DNA of 42,304 nucleotides from Kiritimatiellia bacterium (GTDB taxonomy: Bacteria > Verrucomicrobiota > Kiritimatiellia > RFP12 > DVOR01), in contig JAFYWN010000005.1 of NCBI GenBank assembly GCA_017558005.1, positions 1-42,304 on the forward strand, written 5' to 3'. Below are positions 8,501 through 16,429 of this stretch, in pieces (the first letter of the stretch is position 1; every line of letters starts with the position of its first letter). The notes below the pieces were generated by a model that had not been told where the DNA came from, did not search any database, and saw only the letters and a list, made by a program, of their open reading frames with translations. The translations under genes were made by a program, and so were the position numbers.

Positions 8501-8964
8501 GCGTGCAGCGTCACTCTTGGTCTGTCGCCCGCTATGGTCGCCCCGCCTACCTTGCTAGCTATTGGGGTCGCCCGGTCTTTGACAAGCCCATCGTCGTGCT
8601 CTGCAACCAGAACACCGTCTCCAATGGTGAAATCTTCTCCCATGCAATCAAGCAGCTCGGCCGCGGTAAGTTGGTCGGCGTACAGACCAATGGTGGCGTA
8701 ATCGCCACTCGCGATGGTCCGCTCTTGGACCTCGGCAATCTGCGCCAGGCCCACTACGGGTGGTACACGCTTGATGGCACTGACATGGAACTCCATGGCG
8801 CGCTTCCAGACGTTATTGTTGCCAATACGCCTGCTGACACCGCCGCTGGACGCGACCCGCAACTTGACGCAGCGATTGACACCTTACAGGAAGAAGTTAG
8901 CAAGGCTCAAGAAAACATCAAGCCGTTTGTGCCGAACACCTTCCAGTGGAATCACCGTCTCTAA
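5506..8964 (+). CDS. Secreted tricorn-like protease (beta-propeller, PDZ, S41 peptidase)
   Basis: The protein has 1152 residues and an N-terminal signal peptide (about 1-23, ending in LLAAD). Many PD40/WD40-like blades follow (recurrent SPDG, APDG and SKDG turns, about 45-700), then a C1-type domain, a PDZ domain near 850-915 (RPGDLIVSIDGK) and an S41 core. Putative catalytic residues are His808 in SSHLGFY, Ser1039 in NTVSNGE and Glu1095 in MELHGALPD. Their spacing (231 and 56) is close to tricorn's His746, Ser965 and Glu1023. It probably degrades peptides in the periplasm. It starts 65 bases after the ABC gene and is followed 20 bases later by panD. ATG 5506 has AAAGG 5 bases upstream. Confidence 0.88.
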   Translation: MNSFNTTTCALLATVFSTSVLLAADPATPATEQVAQITSAVTTQWPCQPEPVKLPHGFDPNRIYLGARPSLLPDGSKFLFEWCDAIWIAPTQGGTAKVLQHTTGRDTWPIVSNDGKRFCFQSNRSGGWHVFVADIKEGAEARQVGFNSEAERPYGWSNDDSELLCFVVRDDEGSVFDVGRLAWIPVNERAAERRIFDAPGSEPSLSPDGRYLLFTQEGEDLYRKGTTGENVSRIWCYDTQTGGFTLVVKHDTESRTPIWAPDGQGFYYVGGQDGTLNIWYHAFPGTEERQITFFRGDSIIHPTLSKDGKTMVFRQGFDFWSINPEEGGTPQRILLTPEDTGLARAKTRRRHYDTIWNNDRAGGLTATSGGLELAFTTGGDLYVMDTVLREPHLVYGSSRTHERDCVFSKDGSRLYFLSDRGDSIALLMAEKVRPQHFWWENSEFKIRELAGGSARRSLLSLSPDGTKLAWVEAGSSLVIADTEGNVLRRLPPQKSINSYDWSPDGRWMVTAMEDDYANNDIWLVPLEEFPGAKLYNVSRSFTWDGSPSWSPDGKLLVWNGQRVGSGSALFYVWLNRSDEESLKTEAYRKAIEHMGLRLQDRPEATAVLLGSTAVATPDPHSPNADADILAKKQEGNYVVVDLDGLHERVHATPIPALGNPCFAPNSRRILFPATINGRPGTYEVTIPNNMTPTFLRDRWGYPLGWFGRDKDPLRADKLLMLTADYKIGTLDETYPFMVYQEMNLQDYHELGFMMAWGLLRDNYYDSNFHGADWNAIRDKYQAPARFAPSRSVYERIFNALNGELNSSHLGFYGNATSNKEWGADKPFNSWEPVTSHLGIIFDQAYSGEQGWMVKKVIPGGPADSEQINIRPGDLIVSIDGKPIRNGIDPTLLLNGPKPGKFILEVRSNDRVRKVYLEAITYADARTLVQKAMYANRRDYVHRRSGGAFGYINIAQMNNDEYNRFEREIFAEGFDKDGMVIDVRDNVGGFTADKVLNILGVQRHSWSVARYGRPAYLASYWGRPVFDKPIVVLCNQNTVSNGEIFSHAIKQLGRGKLVGVQTNGGVIATRDGPLLDLGNLRQAHYGWYTLDGTDMELHGALPDVIVANTPADTAAGRDPQLDAAIDTLQEEVSKAQENIKPFVPNTFQWNHRL

Positions 8965-8984
8965 TGTAATCCCCATTCAATACT

Positions 8985-9344
8985 ATGACTCGTACACTTC
9001 TACACGCAAAGCTTCATCATCTGCGCATCACACAGGCAGACTTGGAATATCTTGGATCGCTCACGATTGACGAAGATCTGATGGATGCCGTTGGCATCGT
9101 TACCTACGAGAAAATTCTCGTGGCCAACCTTGAAAATGGCGAACGTCTTGAAACGTATGCCATCCCTGGCCCACGTGGTTCTCGTATTGCTTGCCTTAAT
9201 GGTGCTGCAGCCTATATGGGAAAACCCGGCGATCGCCTCATCGTTATGGCCTTCTGCCAAGTCACAGACGAAGAAGCCGCCGACCTTTGCCCGAAAGTGG
9301 TTCGCCTTGATGCCGACAATCGCATCATTGCTAAGGCATACTAA
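8985..9344 (+). CDS. panD: Aspartate 1-decarboxylase
   Basis: The protein has 119 residues, the normal PanD proenzyme size. It makes beta-alanine from L-aspartate for pantothenate and coenzyme A. The self-cleavage site Gly24-Ser25 (YLGSLTID) is in its standard position, and Ser25 would become the pyruvoyl group. Other family features are Tyr in VTYEKIL, NGERLETY, PGPRGS and NGAAA. It lies 20 bases after the protease gene with no clear ribosome binding site, so translation may depend on coupling. No other pan gene is in the window. Confidence 0.95.
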   Translation: MTRTLLHAKLHHLRITQADLEYLGSLTIDEDLMDAVGIVTYEKILVANLENGERLETYAIPGPRGSRIACLNGAAAYMGKPGDRLIVMAFCQVTDEEAADLCPKVVRLDADNRIIAKAY

Positions 9345-9369
9345 TCACCACGAATCCCCTTAACAACGT

Positions 9370-9412
9370 CCGCCTCTACTCGGATTCCCCGAATTAGAGG
9401 CGGTCATTTTTT
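9370..9412 (+). terminator. Intrinsic terminator after panD
   Basis: CCGCCTCTA (9370-9378) pairs with TAGAGGCGG (9395-9403). The loop can form a further short TCGG/CCGA stem. A T6 run follows at 9407-9412. It lies 25 bases past the panD stop codon. Confidence 0.88.
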
Positions 9413-9414
9413 AG

Positions 9415-9455
9415 TCTAAACAACATGAGCCGCTTTGTTTAGAAGAGAAAGCGGC
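9415..9455 (-). terminator. Overlapping hairpins between convergent genes, possible ung terminator
   Basis: Two inverted repeats share bases and exclude each other: TCTAAACAA (9415-9423) with TTGTTTAGA (9435-9443), and GCCGCTTT (9429-9436) with AAAGCGGC (9448-9455). On the minus strand they lie just past the ung stop and are followed by a moderately U-rich tail. They may end the long minus-strand operon. Confidence 0.45.
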
Positions 9456-9490
9456 CCGCAATCTATCCTACCCTAAATTGAGAAAGACGA

Positions 9491-10141
9491 TTACCAAAGA
9501 ATTGGCGTACGTCCATGCGCCGTGAGATAGGCATTCGCCGCAGAGAAGTGGCGGCACCCGAAAAAGCCATTCCACGCAGAAAGAGGAGAGGGATGCGCGG
9601 CGGTTAAAATCAAATGGCGGCGCGAATCAATTAAAGAGCGCTTTGCCTTTGCCTTGCTTCCCCAAAGCATAAAGACCACATGTTCACTCTTTTGGGCCAC
9701 CGTTTTAATGATTTCATCGGTAAATGCTTCCCACCCTTTGCCAGCGTGTGAGAGCGGAGCACCCGCACGCACCGTCAAAATGGCATTCAGCAGAAGCACC
9801 CCTTGTTTCGCCCAAGGCGTCAAATCACCCCCCTCAATGTGCGCTGGTCCGACATCGGCTTCAATCTCTTTGAGCATATTTCTCAGAGAGGGCGGAGGCG
9901 CAACAGGATGTTGCACAGAGAACGCCAAGCCATGCGCATGACCTGGCGTGGGATAAGGATCTTGTCCAAGAATGACGACACGTGTTTCGGCGAGCGAGCA
10001 GAGTTGCAGTGCGGTGTAGATGGTGTCATAGGGTGGCAACACCTGTTCGCGCGCATAAGCCTCCTTTACAAAGGCCCGTAATGCGGTGAACTCCGGCTTG
10101 GCAATAAAGTCTGCCAATGCGTCACGCCAGTCTGTCTTCAT
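9491..10141 (-). CDS. ung: Uracil-DNA glycosylase, family 1
   Basis: The protein has 216 residues, close to the usual 220-230. It removes uracil from DNA in base-excision repair. Family 1 motifs are complete: the water-activating loop GQDPYP with Asp61, GVLLLN near 114-119 (uracil-binding Asn), and the leucine loop HPSPLSA with His183. It is the last gene of the minus-strand run and starts 5 bases after the preceding gene's stop, so it is probably cotranscribed. A short AAGAG lies before the ATG. Confidence 0.96.
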   Translation of the reverse strand: MKTDWRDALADFIAKPEFTALRAFVKEAYAREQVLPPYDTIYTALQLCSLAETRVVILGQDPYPTPGHAHGLAFSVQHPVAPPPSLRNMLKEIEADVGPAHIEGGDLTPWAKQGVLLLNAILTVRAGAPLSHAGKGWEAFTDEIIKTVAQKSEHVVFMLWGSKAKAKRSLIDSRRHLILTAAHPSPLSAWNGFFGCRHFSAANAYLTAHGRTPILW

Positions 10142-10146
10142 GGCTC

Positions 10147-10581
10147 TTACGATGCGTTATAGCTTGGATCCTGCACTTCAAAGGGCTCATTAAATGCCAC
10201 ATTGAAGTCATAGACAGCATCAAAATCTTCCAATTTATCCTCGGGTGTTTTACCAAAACACCCCACAGAAATCAGATTATAGACGAGATTACCAATGTCA
10301 ATCGTTGCGCGGATATTCAAATCTGCGAGAATCTCATAGGCAAATGGGCCGAACTCTTCCAACATATAGTCGCGGAAGCCTTCGGAGAGTTGGCGTCCTG
10401 TCACGTGGCGAGAGGCGGCACCATTATCAAAAAGATCACCTGCGCGTTGGCGTTCTTGGATTTGACGCACGGTGTAATCTAATGTGACTGGCATCAACTC
10501 GTACGCTCCACGCGGATAGCGTTGGTCGCGTTTGAGAATCATTGAAACGGCACGCTCAAAATTTTCGTTGCGCATACTCAC
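10147..10581 (-). CDS. Minf_1886-family conserved protein
   Basis: The protein has 144 residues and no signal peptide or membrane segment. The sequence (early [15 protein letters not shown], then [18 protein letters not shown] and a late [12 protein letters not shown]) matches my recollection of the Minf_1886 family of Planctomycetes and Verrucomicrobia, whose function is unknown. Its start overlaps the hisF stop. The GTG at 10581 gives a 4-base overlap. An ATG two codons on (10575) sits very close to an AGGTG, so either start is possible. The context, between hisF and ung, says little about its role. Confidence 0.72.
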   Translation of the reverse strand: MSMRNENFERAVSMILKRDQRYPRGAYELMPVTLDYTVRQIQERQRAGDLFDNGAASRHVTGRQLSEGFRDYMLEEFGPFAYEILADLNIRATIDIGNLVYNLISVGCFGKTPEDKLEDFDAVYDFNVAFNEPFEVQDPSYNAS

Positions 10582-11348
10582 CTCATTGGGATTCCTGCAT
10601 CGCGCAGCGCCTGCTTGATGCCTCCACAGGTGTAACCCATCGTATGAACCATTGAAGCTACAAGCGCCGCATCCGCACGTCCTTCCGTGAGCACATCCAC
10701 GAGGTGTTGGGGGGTGCCTGCGCCACCAGAAGCAATCACTGGAACGCTCACCGCCTCACTGACCATTCGCGTAATGGGCAATTCATATCCCTCTCGAACG
10801 CCATCAGTGTCAATCGCATTCAGGCAGATTTCACCTGCGCCACGCGCCACCGCTTCCTTCGCCCATGCCAATGCATCGCGCCCGGTGGGTTGGCGGCCAC
10901 CACGAATAACGACCTCATATCCAGAGGGAATTGCGGCGGAAACTGGCACACGTTTCGCATCCATGCCAAGCACCACGCACTGACGTCCAAAGGCCTTTGC
11001 CCCCTCAGTCAAAATCTCTGGCGACTCCACGGCAAGCGAATTGAGCGACACTTTATCGGCGCCCGCGAGCAATGCAGCACGCATATCTTCCACGCCACGA
11101 ATACCACCGCCCACTGTAAACGGCACGCTTAAAGCCCGTGCCGCACGTGCAACCATATCAAGGTCGCAACAACGATGTTCAGCGCTCGCCGTGATATCGT
11201 AAAAGACCAATTCATCCGCGCCGTCTTTGCAGTACTGGGCCGCCATCTCGACGGGATCGCCCACGTCGACATTTCCCTTGAACTTCACGCCCTTAGTGAC
11301 GCGACCATTTCGCACATCAAGGCACACAATCAGACGTTTTAAGAGCAT
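10578..11348 (-). CDS. hisF: Imidazole glycerol phosphate synthase, cyclase subunit
   Basis: The protein has 256 residues and is a (beta/alpha)8 barrel. With HisH it makes imidazole glycerol phosphate and AICAR from PRFAR and glutamine. The catalytic acids are in standard places: Asp11 in CLDV and Asp130 in LGMD. Phosphate-binding loops GGGIRG and ASGGAG are present. The ATG at 11348 overlaps the end of hisH by 10 bases and has GGGAGG about 4 bases upstream; a TTG at 11360 is less likely. HisA, HisB, HisC and HisD are not nearby. Confidence 0.96.
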   Translation of the reverse strand: MLLKRLIVCLDVRNGRVTKGVKFKGNVDVGDPVEMAAQYCKDGADELVFYDITASAEHRCCDLDMVARAARALSVPFTVGGGIRGVEDMRAALLAGADKVSLNSLAVESPEILTEGAKAFGRQCVVLGMDAKRVPVSAAIPSGYEVVIRGGRQPTGRDALAWAKEAVARGAGEICLNAIDTDGVREGYELPITRMVSEAVSVPVIASGGAGTPQHLVDVLTEGRADAALVASMVHTMGYTCGGIKQALRDAGIPMR

Positions 11349-11962
11349 GCGCCCTCCCAATTGAGAAAATTACGCAACAGTAATGCCCCAGCTTCGCCGC
11401 TCCGCTCTGGGTGGAACTGCGTTGCAAAAAGCGAACCCGAACCCACCACAGCGGCAAAGGATTCCCCGCAGTAATCCGTTACGCCCAAAACATGCGCAGG
11501 ATTTTCTGGTGTAACAAAGTAAGAGTGAACAAAATAGAATGCCGCATCCTGCTTGAGGCCCTCAAACAATGGATGAGCGGTATAGCGAAGGGTGTTCCAT
11601 CCCATGTGCGGAATCTTTGCATCGGGTTGCTTAGTGCGATCAAATTCACGGCAATCGCCCGCAATCAAATTGAGACCTTGGGTACCGCCATCTTCTGCGG
11701 AAACGCCAAGTAAGAGTTGCATCCCCAAGCAAATCCCCATGACAGGCGTGCCTTGCGCGACTGCATTGCGCAACAACTGATCAAAGCCACGCGCTTGAAC
11801 ACCTGCCATCCCAGATGCGGCAGACCCCACGCCAGGGAAAAGAATGCGGCCCCCTTTGTATTGTGCGGCATCCGTAATAATTTCGGGTTGCTCCCCTAAC
11901 CGTTCAAAGGCTAAGCGAACACTTGTCAAATTTCCAGCGCCATAGTCTAAAATTGTAATCAT
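11339..11962 (-). CDS. hisH: Imidazole glycerol phosphate synthase, glutaminase subunit
   Basis: The protein has 207 residues and is a class I glutamine amidotransferase that feeds ammonia to HisF. The triad is visible: Cys78 in GICLGMQ, and His184 and Glu186 in HPERSGE. The oxyanion strand FPGVGS and the N-terminal ILDYGAGN are typical. AAGGA lies about 5 bases before the ATG. It overlaps hisF by 10 bases, so the two subunits are probably made by coupled translation. A 64-base gap to the gene upstream is the widest in this run. Confidence 0.96.
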   Translation of the reverse strand: MITILDYGAGNLTSVRLAFERLGEQPEIITDAAQYKGGRILFPGVGSAASGMAGVQARGFDQLLRNAVAQGTPVMGICLGMQLLLGVSAEDGGTQGLNLIAGDCREFDRTKQPDAKIPHMGWNTLRYTAHPLFEGLKQDAAFYFVHSYFVTPENPAHVLGVTDYCGESFAAVVGSGSLFATQFHPERSGEAGALLLRNFLNWEGACS

Positions 11963-12026
11963 ATCATCCTTGAATCAATCAGCAAAAGGGTTTTCTTGTG
12001 CGAAGCCTTGCGCATCTCATCTCCAT

Positions 12027-12794
12027 TTAACGGCGACACATTCCATCACAAGAAGCGCATCGTTCAATACCGCCAGGCTTTCGTTTCGTTGCGGCACGTT
12101 GCACTACACCAAGGCCATTACACCGTTTGCACAGTCGGGCAAGTCCAGTTCGTTCACAGGTTTTACAGGCTTTTTCCCCCGTGCCATCACAAGCTGTGCA
12201 GGACTCCTGCTCCTCAATCTTCTCTCCCGTCTCAGGCAAAACTTTCACCTTACGCGTAAAGCCGAGGCTATCACACCGCGAACACGATTGCACACCAAAG
12301 CCGTAGCACTTTTTGCATGCTGCAGGATAACGCGCCGCCAACGTAGCAAAGGTCTCAGGATCAAGGGCATCTGCCACCGCTTTTTCAAGATAGGCGGCAC
12401 CGATGGGTTGGTGACGTTCGAGCGTGTGTGCGTTTTCGTAGGTGGCACGTTGCTGACGATACGCCTCCACACGCTCTTGCAAAGTGAGCTTTCTCACGCA
12501 GGTCTTGCGCCCCTTACAAGCCTTACACGGCACCATAAAATGCTCAGGTTTAGCCAATTGCGTTTGGTGAGAACGGCGCGTACGATTGATGGAACGATTA
12601 TCTTTGTTAAACAATTCGCTCTCCACGACGCCTTTTCCATTGCAGACAAGGCAACTCCGTTCAGCCGTTTGAGGTAATGCCTCTGGCGGTGGGAAAAAGC
12701 CCTTTGGCAGGTCCGCACTTTGCGTCTCTGCAAATAAACCAGAGCAGAGCGCCGAACACGTCAATAGCAGAAGTAACAATCGCAGCAGACCCAT
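12027..12794 (-). CDS. Secreted cysteine-rich protein with DnaJ-type CxxCxGxG motifs
   Basis: The protein has 255 residues. A signal peptide (1-22, Leu-rich, ending LFAE) indicates export. Eight CxxC pairs follow, at Cys48/51, 90/93, 160/163, 171/174, 199/202, 210/213, 222/225 and 246/249; several extend to CxxCxGxG as in the DnaJ zinc-finger domain (CLVCNGKG, CKKCYGFG, CTACDGTG, CKRCNGLG). No J domain is present. It may bind zinc or act on unfolded or disulfide-bonded proteins outside the cytoplasm, but the function is not known. It starts 14 bases after the response regulator gene. Confidence 0.7.
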   Translation of the reverse strand: MGLLRLLLLLLTCSALCSGLFAETQSADLPKGFFPPPEALPQTAERSCLVCNGKGVVESELFNKDNRSINRTRRSHQTQLAKPEHFMVPCKACKGRKTCVRKLTLQERVEAYRQQRATYENAHTLERHQPIGAAYLEKAVADALDPETFATLAARYPAACKKCYGFGVQSCSRCDSLGFTRKVKVLPETGEKIEEQESCTACDGTGEKACKTCERTGLARLCKRCNGLGVVQRAATKRKPGGIERCASCDGMCRR

Positions 12795-12808
12795 GAAAAG
12801 ACTTCCAA

Positions 12809-14140
12809 TTATTGAATCCCGTACTCTTTCAGGCGACGATAGAGCGTGCGCAAGGGAATACCCAATTGTTTTGCCGCTTCCGTTTTATTTTTGCATACCT
12901 GCAAGGTCGCACGAATCCGCATTGCCTCATCTGAAGGGGGCGCCATCTCTGCGATGGGCGCACCGACCTCCGAAGCCGAAGCAATATTCGCTGGCACATC
13001 CGCTAAGGTCAGACGATCCCCCTTCGCGAGCACCATCATGCGTTCGACCGTATTGCGCAGTTCTCGCACATTGCCTGGCCATGCATAGCGCGAAAAGACC
13101 TCAAGCACCTCGGGCTCAAATCCTAAAATGGTGCGCCCCAACAAGGGATTAAATTCACGCACAAAGGCATCGCACAGCAAGGGAATATCGTCTCCACGGT
13201 CGCGCAATGGTGGCAGATTCACATCCACCACATTCAACCGGAAGAAGAGGTCTTCGCGAAACTTCCCCTGCTTCACCCATTCAGCTAAATTACGATTCGT
13301 GGCGGCGACCAAACGAATGTTAATCGGAATCTGCTCGGAAGAGCCGACCGGCTCCACTGTGCGCGTCTCTAAAACGCGCAAGAGCTTGACCTGCGTCGCG
13401 GCATCAATTTCGGAAATCTCGTCTAAGAAGAGCGTCCCGCCATCTGCGAGTTCAAAACGGCCTTTACGCGTTTCATCAGCCCCCGTGAACGCGCCCTTCA
13501 CGTGCCCAAAGAGTTCACTCTCCAATAACGAGGGCGCCAATGCCGCACAGTGCACCGCCACAAAGGGTGCATTTGCACGTGGGCTCAACGCATGAATTGC
13601 GCGCGCCACCAATTCCTTACCCGTGCCACTGGGTCCTTGAATGAGGACTGTCGCAGGCGTAGGCGCGGCTTGACGAATACGTTCACGCACCTGTTGCATC
13701 GCTTCCGAGGTGCCCAACATACGATTCAGCGCGGATTGCCCAACGAGTTGCGTGCGCAGATTGGCATTTTGCCGTTCGAGATGCTTTTGCTTTAAGGCGC
13801 GTCGAACGACCAATTCCAAGTGATCTAAGTTAATCGGCTTCGTAAGGAAGTCATAGGCGCCATCCTTCATGGCCTCAACCGCACTCTCAACGGAACCATA
13901 TGCCGACAACAAAATGACCGGAATTCCAGGATACGCCGCAATGATATCTCGCAATAACGAAAGACCGTCGCGTCCTGGCATACGTAAATCCGTGAGCACC
14001 AAGTCTACGGAGTTCACATTTAATGCCGCCATCGCGGCATCTGCATCCGCCGCCGTCAACACCATGTAGTCGCTTCGCAAGGTGCGCGCCACACCTTCAC
14101 GTGTGGCTTTATCATCATCAACGACCAAAATTGTACTCAT
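12809..14140 (-). CDS. Sigma-54-dependent response regulator, NtrC family
   Basis: The protein has 443 residues with three domains. The receiver (1-120) has acidic residues Asp8-10, phosphoacceptor Asp51 and Lys in TKP. The AAA+ sigma-54 interaction domain (about 135-370) has Walker A GPSGTGKE, the sigma-54 loop GAFTGA, Walker B GTLFLDE and an arginine-finger region FREDLFFR. The C-terminal Fis-type helix-turn-helix reads KTEAAKQLGIPLRTLYRRLK. It should activate sigma-54 promoters when phosphorylated by the kinase encoded just upstream, whose stop codon overlaps its start by 4 bases (ATGA). Targets are not evident: I found no -24/-12 element in the non-coding parts I checked. Confidence 0.95.
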   Translation of the reverse strand: MSTILVVDDDKATREGVARTLRSDYMVLTAADADAAMAALNVNSVDLVLTDLRMPGRDGLSLLRDIIAAYPGIPVILLSAYGSVESAVEAMKDGAYDFLTKPINLDHLELVVRRALKQKHLERQNANLRTQLVGQSALNRMLGTSEAMQQVRERIRQAAPTPATVLIQGPSGTGKELVARAIHALSPRANAPFVAVHCAALAPSLLESELFGHVKGAFTGADETRKGRFELADGGTLFLDEISEIDAATQVKLLRVLETRTVEPVGSSEQIPINIRLVAATNRNLAEWVKQGKFREDLFFRLNVVDVNLPPLRDRGDDIPLLCDAFVREFNPLLGRTILGFEPEVLEVFSRYAWPGNVRELRNTVERMMVLAKGDRLTLADVPANIASASEVGAPIAEMAPPSDEAMRIRATLQVCKNKTEAAKQLGIPLRTLYRRLKEYGIQ

Positions 14141-15315
14141 TCACACACCCCTTCCGACGAAGCGCTTTCAAGCGTTCGGATTTGACGTTCTGCACGGGGC
14201 AACCGCACGGTGAAGCACGTTCCCTCGCCCTCATGGCTCGCACACTGAATTGTTCCGCCATGGCGTTGCACAATGCGTCGGACCACCATCAAACCTAATC
14301 CGCTTCCCTTCGTCTTTGTGGTCACGTAAGGGTCAAAGATTTTACCTAACAAATCCGCGGGAATCCCAGTGCCATTATCCATCACCGAGACCGAAACAGC
14401 GGTATCATCCACCGTCACAGAGAGGCCAATCTTGCCAGCATCTGGGATTGCATCCATCGCATTCTTCAACAAATTGAAGAAGACTTGCTCCATCTGTTGG
14501 GCATCTAAGAAGATATCTGGGGTGACTTCTGGTAAAAGTTGCTCGAGGGTAATTTTCCGTTGCTCAATATCAGGCGTGAGCAATTTCACCGTGGTCTGCA
14601 AGACATCACAAATATTTCCACGCACGAGATGCGGTTCAGAGGGACGCAGCGCGGTTAGAAAACGACGAATAATGCCATCTAACCGCACGACTTCTTGCGA
14701 AGCAATTCCCGTCAACTCCTGCAAACTCTCACGTGTGGCGGCTTCGGGAATCTTCCGCAATTCGCGTTCCAACAACTGCAAATGAATCGTCAGCGCATTG
14801 AGAGGATTGCCGATTTCGTGGGCTACGCCTGCCGCCAATGTCTTAACCGCGGAGAGCCGTTCATCGGCGAGTGTATCCTCTTCCGTCAGACGTTCCCGCG
14901 TAACATCGCGCAACATCAAGAGCAATTCCGTCCGATTCTCAAACTCCACAGGGCGCGCGTAATACGCAATTACACGATGCTCGGGGTAAGAGATCTCAAT
15001 CTCTCGCGCTTCAATACGATTCCAGTCCGCGACCTGATTTAAGAGTAATGTATCAATCTCCCAATCACGAAGGTAACGCTTCATTGAATTACCGCGTTCA
15101 CGTTCGGCAGAGAAACCAATCATTACCTCGGCCGCATGGTTGGCATAGAGCAAGCGAATTTCATCGCCAAGCACCAAAATACCTTCATTGATCGACTGAA
15201 ACAAGGTTTCCAAAAAGCCACGCTCTCGCGCAAGCGCAGCAATATGCGCCGAGGCAACCGGCGCATCAATTCGATCTAAACGGGAGATAAATTTATCGAA
15301 AAAGCCTTGACGCAT
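14137..15315 (-). CDS. PAS-containing sensor histidine kinase, NtrB-like
   Basis: The protein has 392 residues and no membrane segment, so it is a soluble sensor. A PAS domain covers about 33-140. The dimerisation domain has His166 in AAGVAHEIGNPLNAL. The ATPase domain has an N box (FFNLLKNAMDAI), G1 DNGTGIP and G2 KGSGLGL. It should phosphorylate Asp51 of the regulator it overlaps. It follows the glycosyltransferase gene by 18 bases, in a spacer with the palindrome TGTCA-AAC-TGACA (15319-15331). Confidence 0.94.
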   Translation of the reverse strand: MRQGFFDKFISRLDRIDAPVASAHIAALARERGFLETLFQSINEGILVLGDEIRLLYANHAAEVMIGFSAERERGNSMKRYLRDWEIDTLLLNQVADWNRIEAREIEISYPEHRVIAYYARPVEFENRTELLLMLRDVTRERLTEEDTLADERLSAVKTLAAGVAHEIGNPLNALTIHLQLLERELRKIPEAATRESLQELTGIASQEVVRLDGIIRRFLTALRPSEPHLVRGNICDVLQTTVKLLTPDIEQRKITLEQLLPEVTPDIFLDAQQMEQVFFNLLKNAMDAIPDAGKIGLSVTVDDTAVSVSVMDNGTGIPADLLGKIFDPYVTTKTKGSGLGLMVVRRIVQRHGGTIQCASHEGEGTCFTVRLPRAERQIRTLESASSEGVCE

Positions 15316-15333
15316 ATGCTGTCAAACTGACAA

Positions 15334-16410
15334 TTAAAGCCCCATCTCTGCGAGAATATCAGCCAATTGCTTGCGGATAACATCCATCGAGAGATGCTTT
15401 TCAAAGAAGTCACGTGCGGTTTTACGCAAACCTTCCAATTCTTCACGCTTCTCAATCCACGGCACCACTGCATCAACCAATGCCTTCGCATCACCTGGCG
15501 GGATGAAGGTAATTGCTGCGCAGTCCTTTGCCTCTGGCGGATAGCCCGTGCAATATTCGTTAATCACCGGACGGCAACACGCCATCGCTTCATAGACCTT
15601 GTTGCCGATAACGCGCGAAGCCTTTTCCGTAGTGCCGAAAACGCCCAGGACGATATCGGCCGTGCGAATAACCTTCGGCACGTCCACATAAGGGACCTTT
15701 TCAAGGAAGGTGATGTTGGAAATACCCTTCGCCTTCTCTTCCGTGGCGGCCTTGTAGGCACCCCAACCGAGGAAATCCCAGTGGATATTCAAATGCTGCG
15801 TAGCACGGGCAGCCTCAACGATGTATTCCGTACCATGCAAAGGCAAGTAAGCCCCATGGTAGAGAATGCGCAGAGGAGCCTTCGGATCATGCGGCGGATC
15901 TTCACCTTCAGCGGCGGGCTTAAAGACCTTTTCATCCGTGCCAGTGAAGAGAACTTTCAATTTCTCACGCGGCACCTGCATATGCTTATGGAAGAAATCG
16001 GCATGGCAAGAGGTATCGCAGAGCATCACGTCCACGGCATTGAAGAGCTTCGTTTCCCACTTCAGCAACTTCTTTGCGCGGCCCTCTTCTGCCTTCCACT
16101 TCAATTGTTCTAGGACCTTCTTATCCCAAGCGGAAATCATCGGGTCAAAGGCCACCGGAATGCCTCGGCGATACGCCCAACGGCACGCCGCCATGCAGTC
16201 GCGTTGACGTGCTACCGGCACCCAAACCAAGTCAGGCTTCAGCCCCTTAGGGCCACGGAAAGCATACTCAATATCACCCAATGCACAGCAGTACTTCACG
16301 TGGAAAAACTGCACATCCCACCCTAATTCTTTAAAGAGGGCGATGTAAACTCGGTTGCGAGAATAATTCGGATCAAAGCGACCCCACCAAAGAACAGTCT
16401 TCTGAGCCAT
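15334..16410 (-). CDS. Glycosyltransferase, GT-B fold, family 1/4-like
   Basis: The protein has 358 residues and is probably cytosolic. The C-terminal half is typical of GT4-type enzymes: RILYHGAYLPLHGTEYIVEA, then a central WDFLGWG, then the nucleotide-sugar motif with KVYEAMACCRPVI near residue 285 and a late IPPGDAKALVDAV. Donor and acceptor cannot be read. The neighbouring LpxC-like gene suggests envelope sugar chemistry, which is inference. ATG 16410 is chosen over an in-frame upstream start because GAGG lies about 8 bases before it and the fold begins there (TVLWWGRFDP). Confidence 0.82.
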   Translation of the reverse strand: MAQKTVLWWGRFDPNYSRNRVYIALFKELGWDVQFFHVKYCCALGDIEYAFRGPKGLKPDLVWVPVARQRDCMAACRWAYRRGIPVAFDPMISAWDKKVLEQLKWKAEEGRAKKLLKWETKLFNAVDVMLCDTSCHADFFHKHMQVPREKLKVLFTGTDEKVFKPAAEGEDPPHDPKAPLRILYHGAYLPLHGTEYIVEAARATQHLNIHWDFLGWGAYKAATEEKAKGISNITFLEKVPYVDVPKVIRTADIVLGVFGTTEKASRVIGNKVYEAMACCRPVINEYCTGYPPEAKDCAAITFIPPGDAKALVDAVVPWIEKREELEGLRKTARDFFEKHLSMDVIRKQLADILAEMGL

Positions 16411-16429
16411 ATCAAAAACCTCGCCTTTC

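Noticed and set aside
11970..12677. 235-codon plus-strand frame opposite the CxxC-rich gene
   Set aside because: The minus-strand reading has a signal peptide, regular CxxC motifs and operon spacing; the plus-strand one has none.
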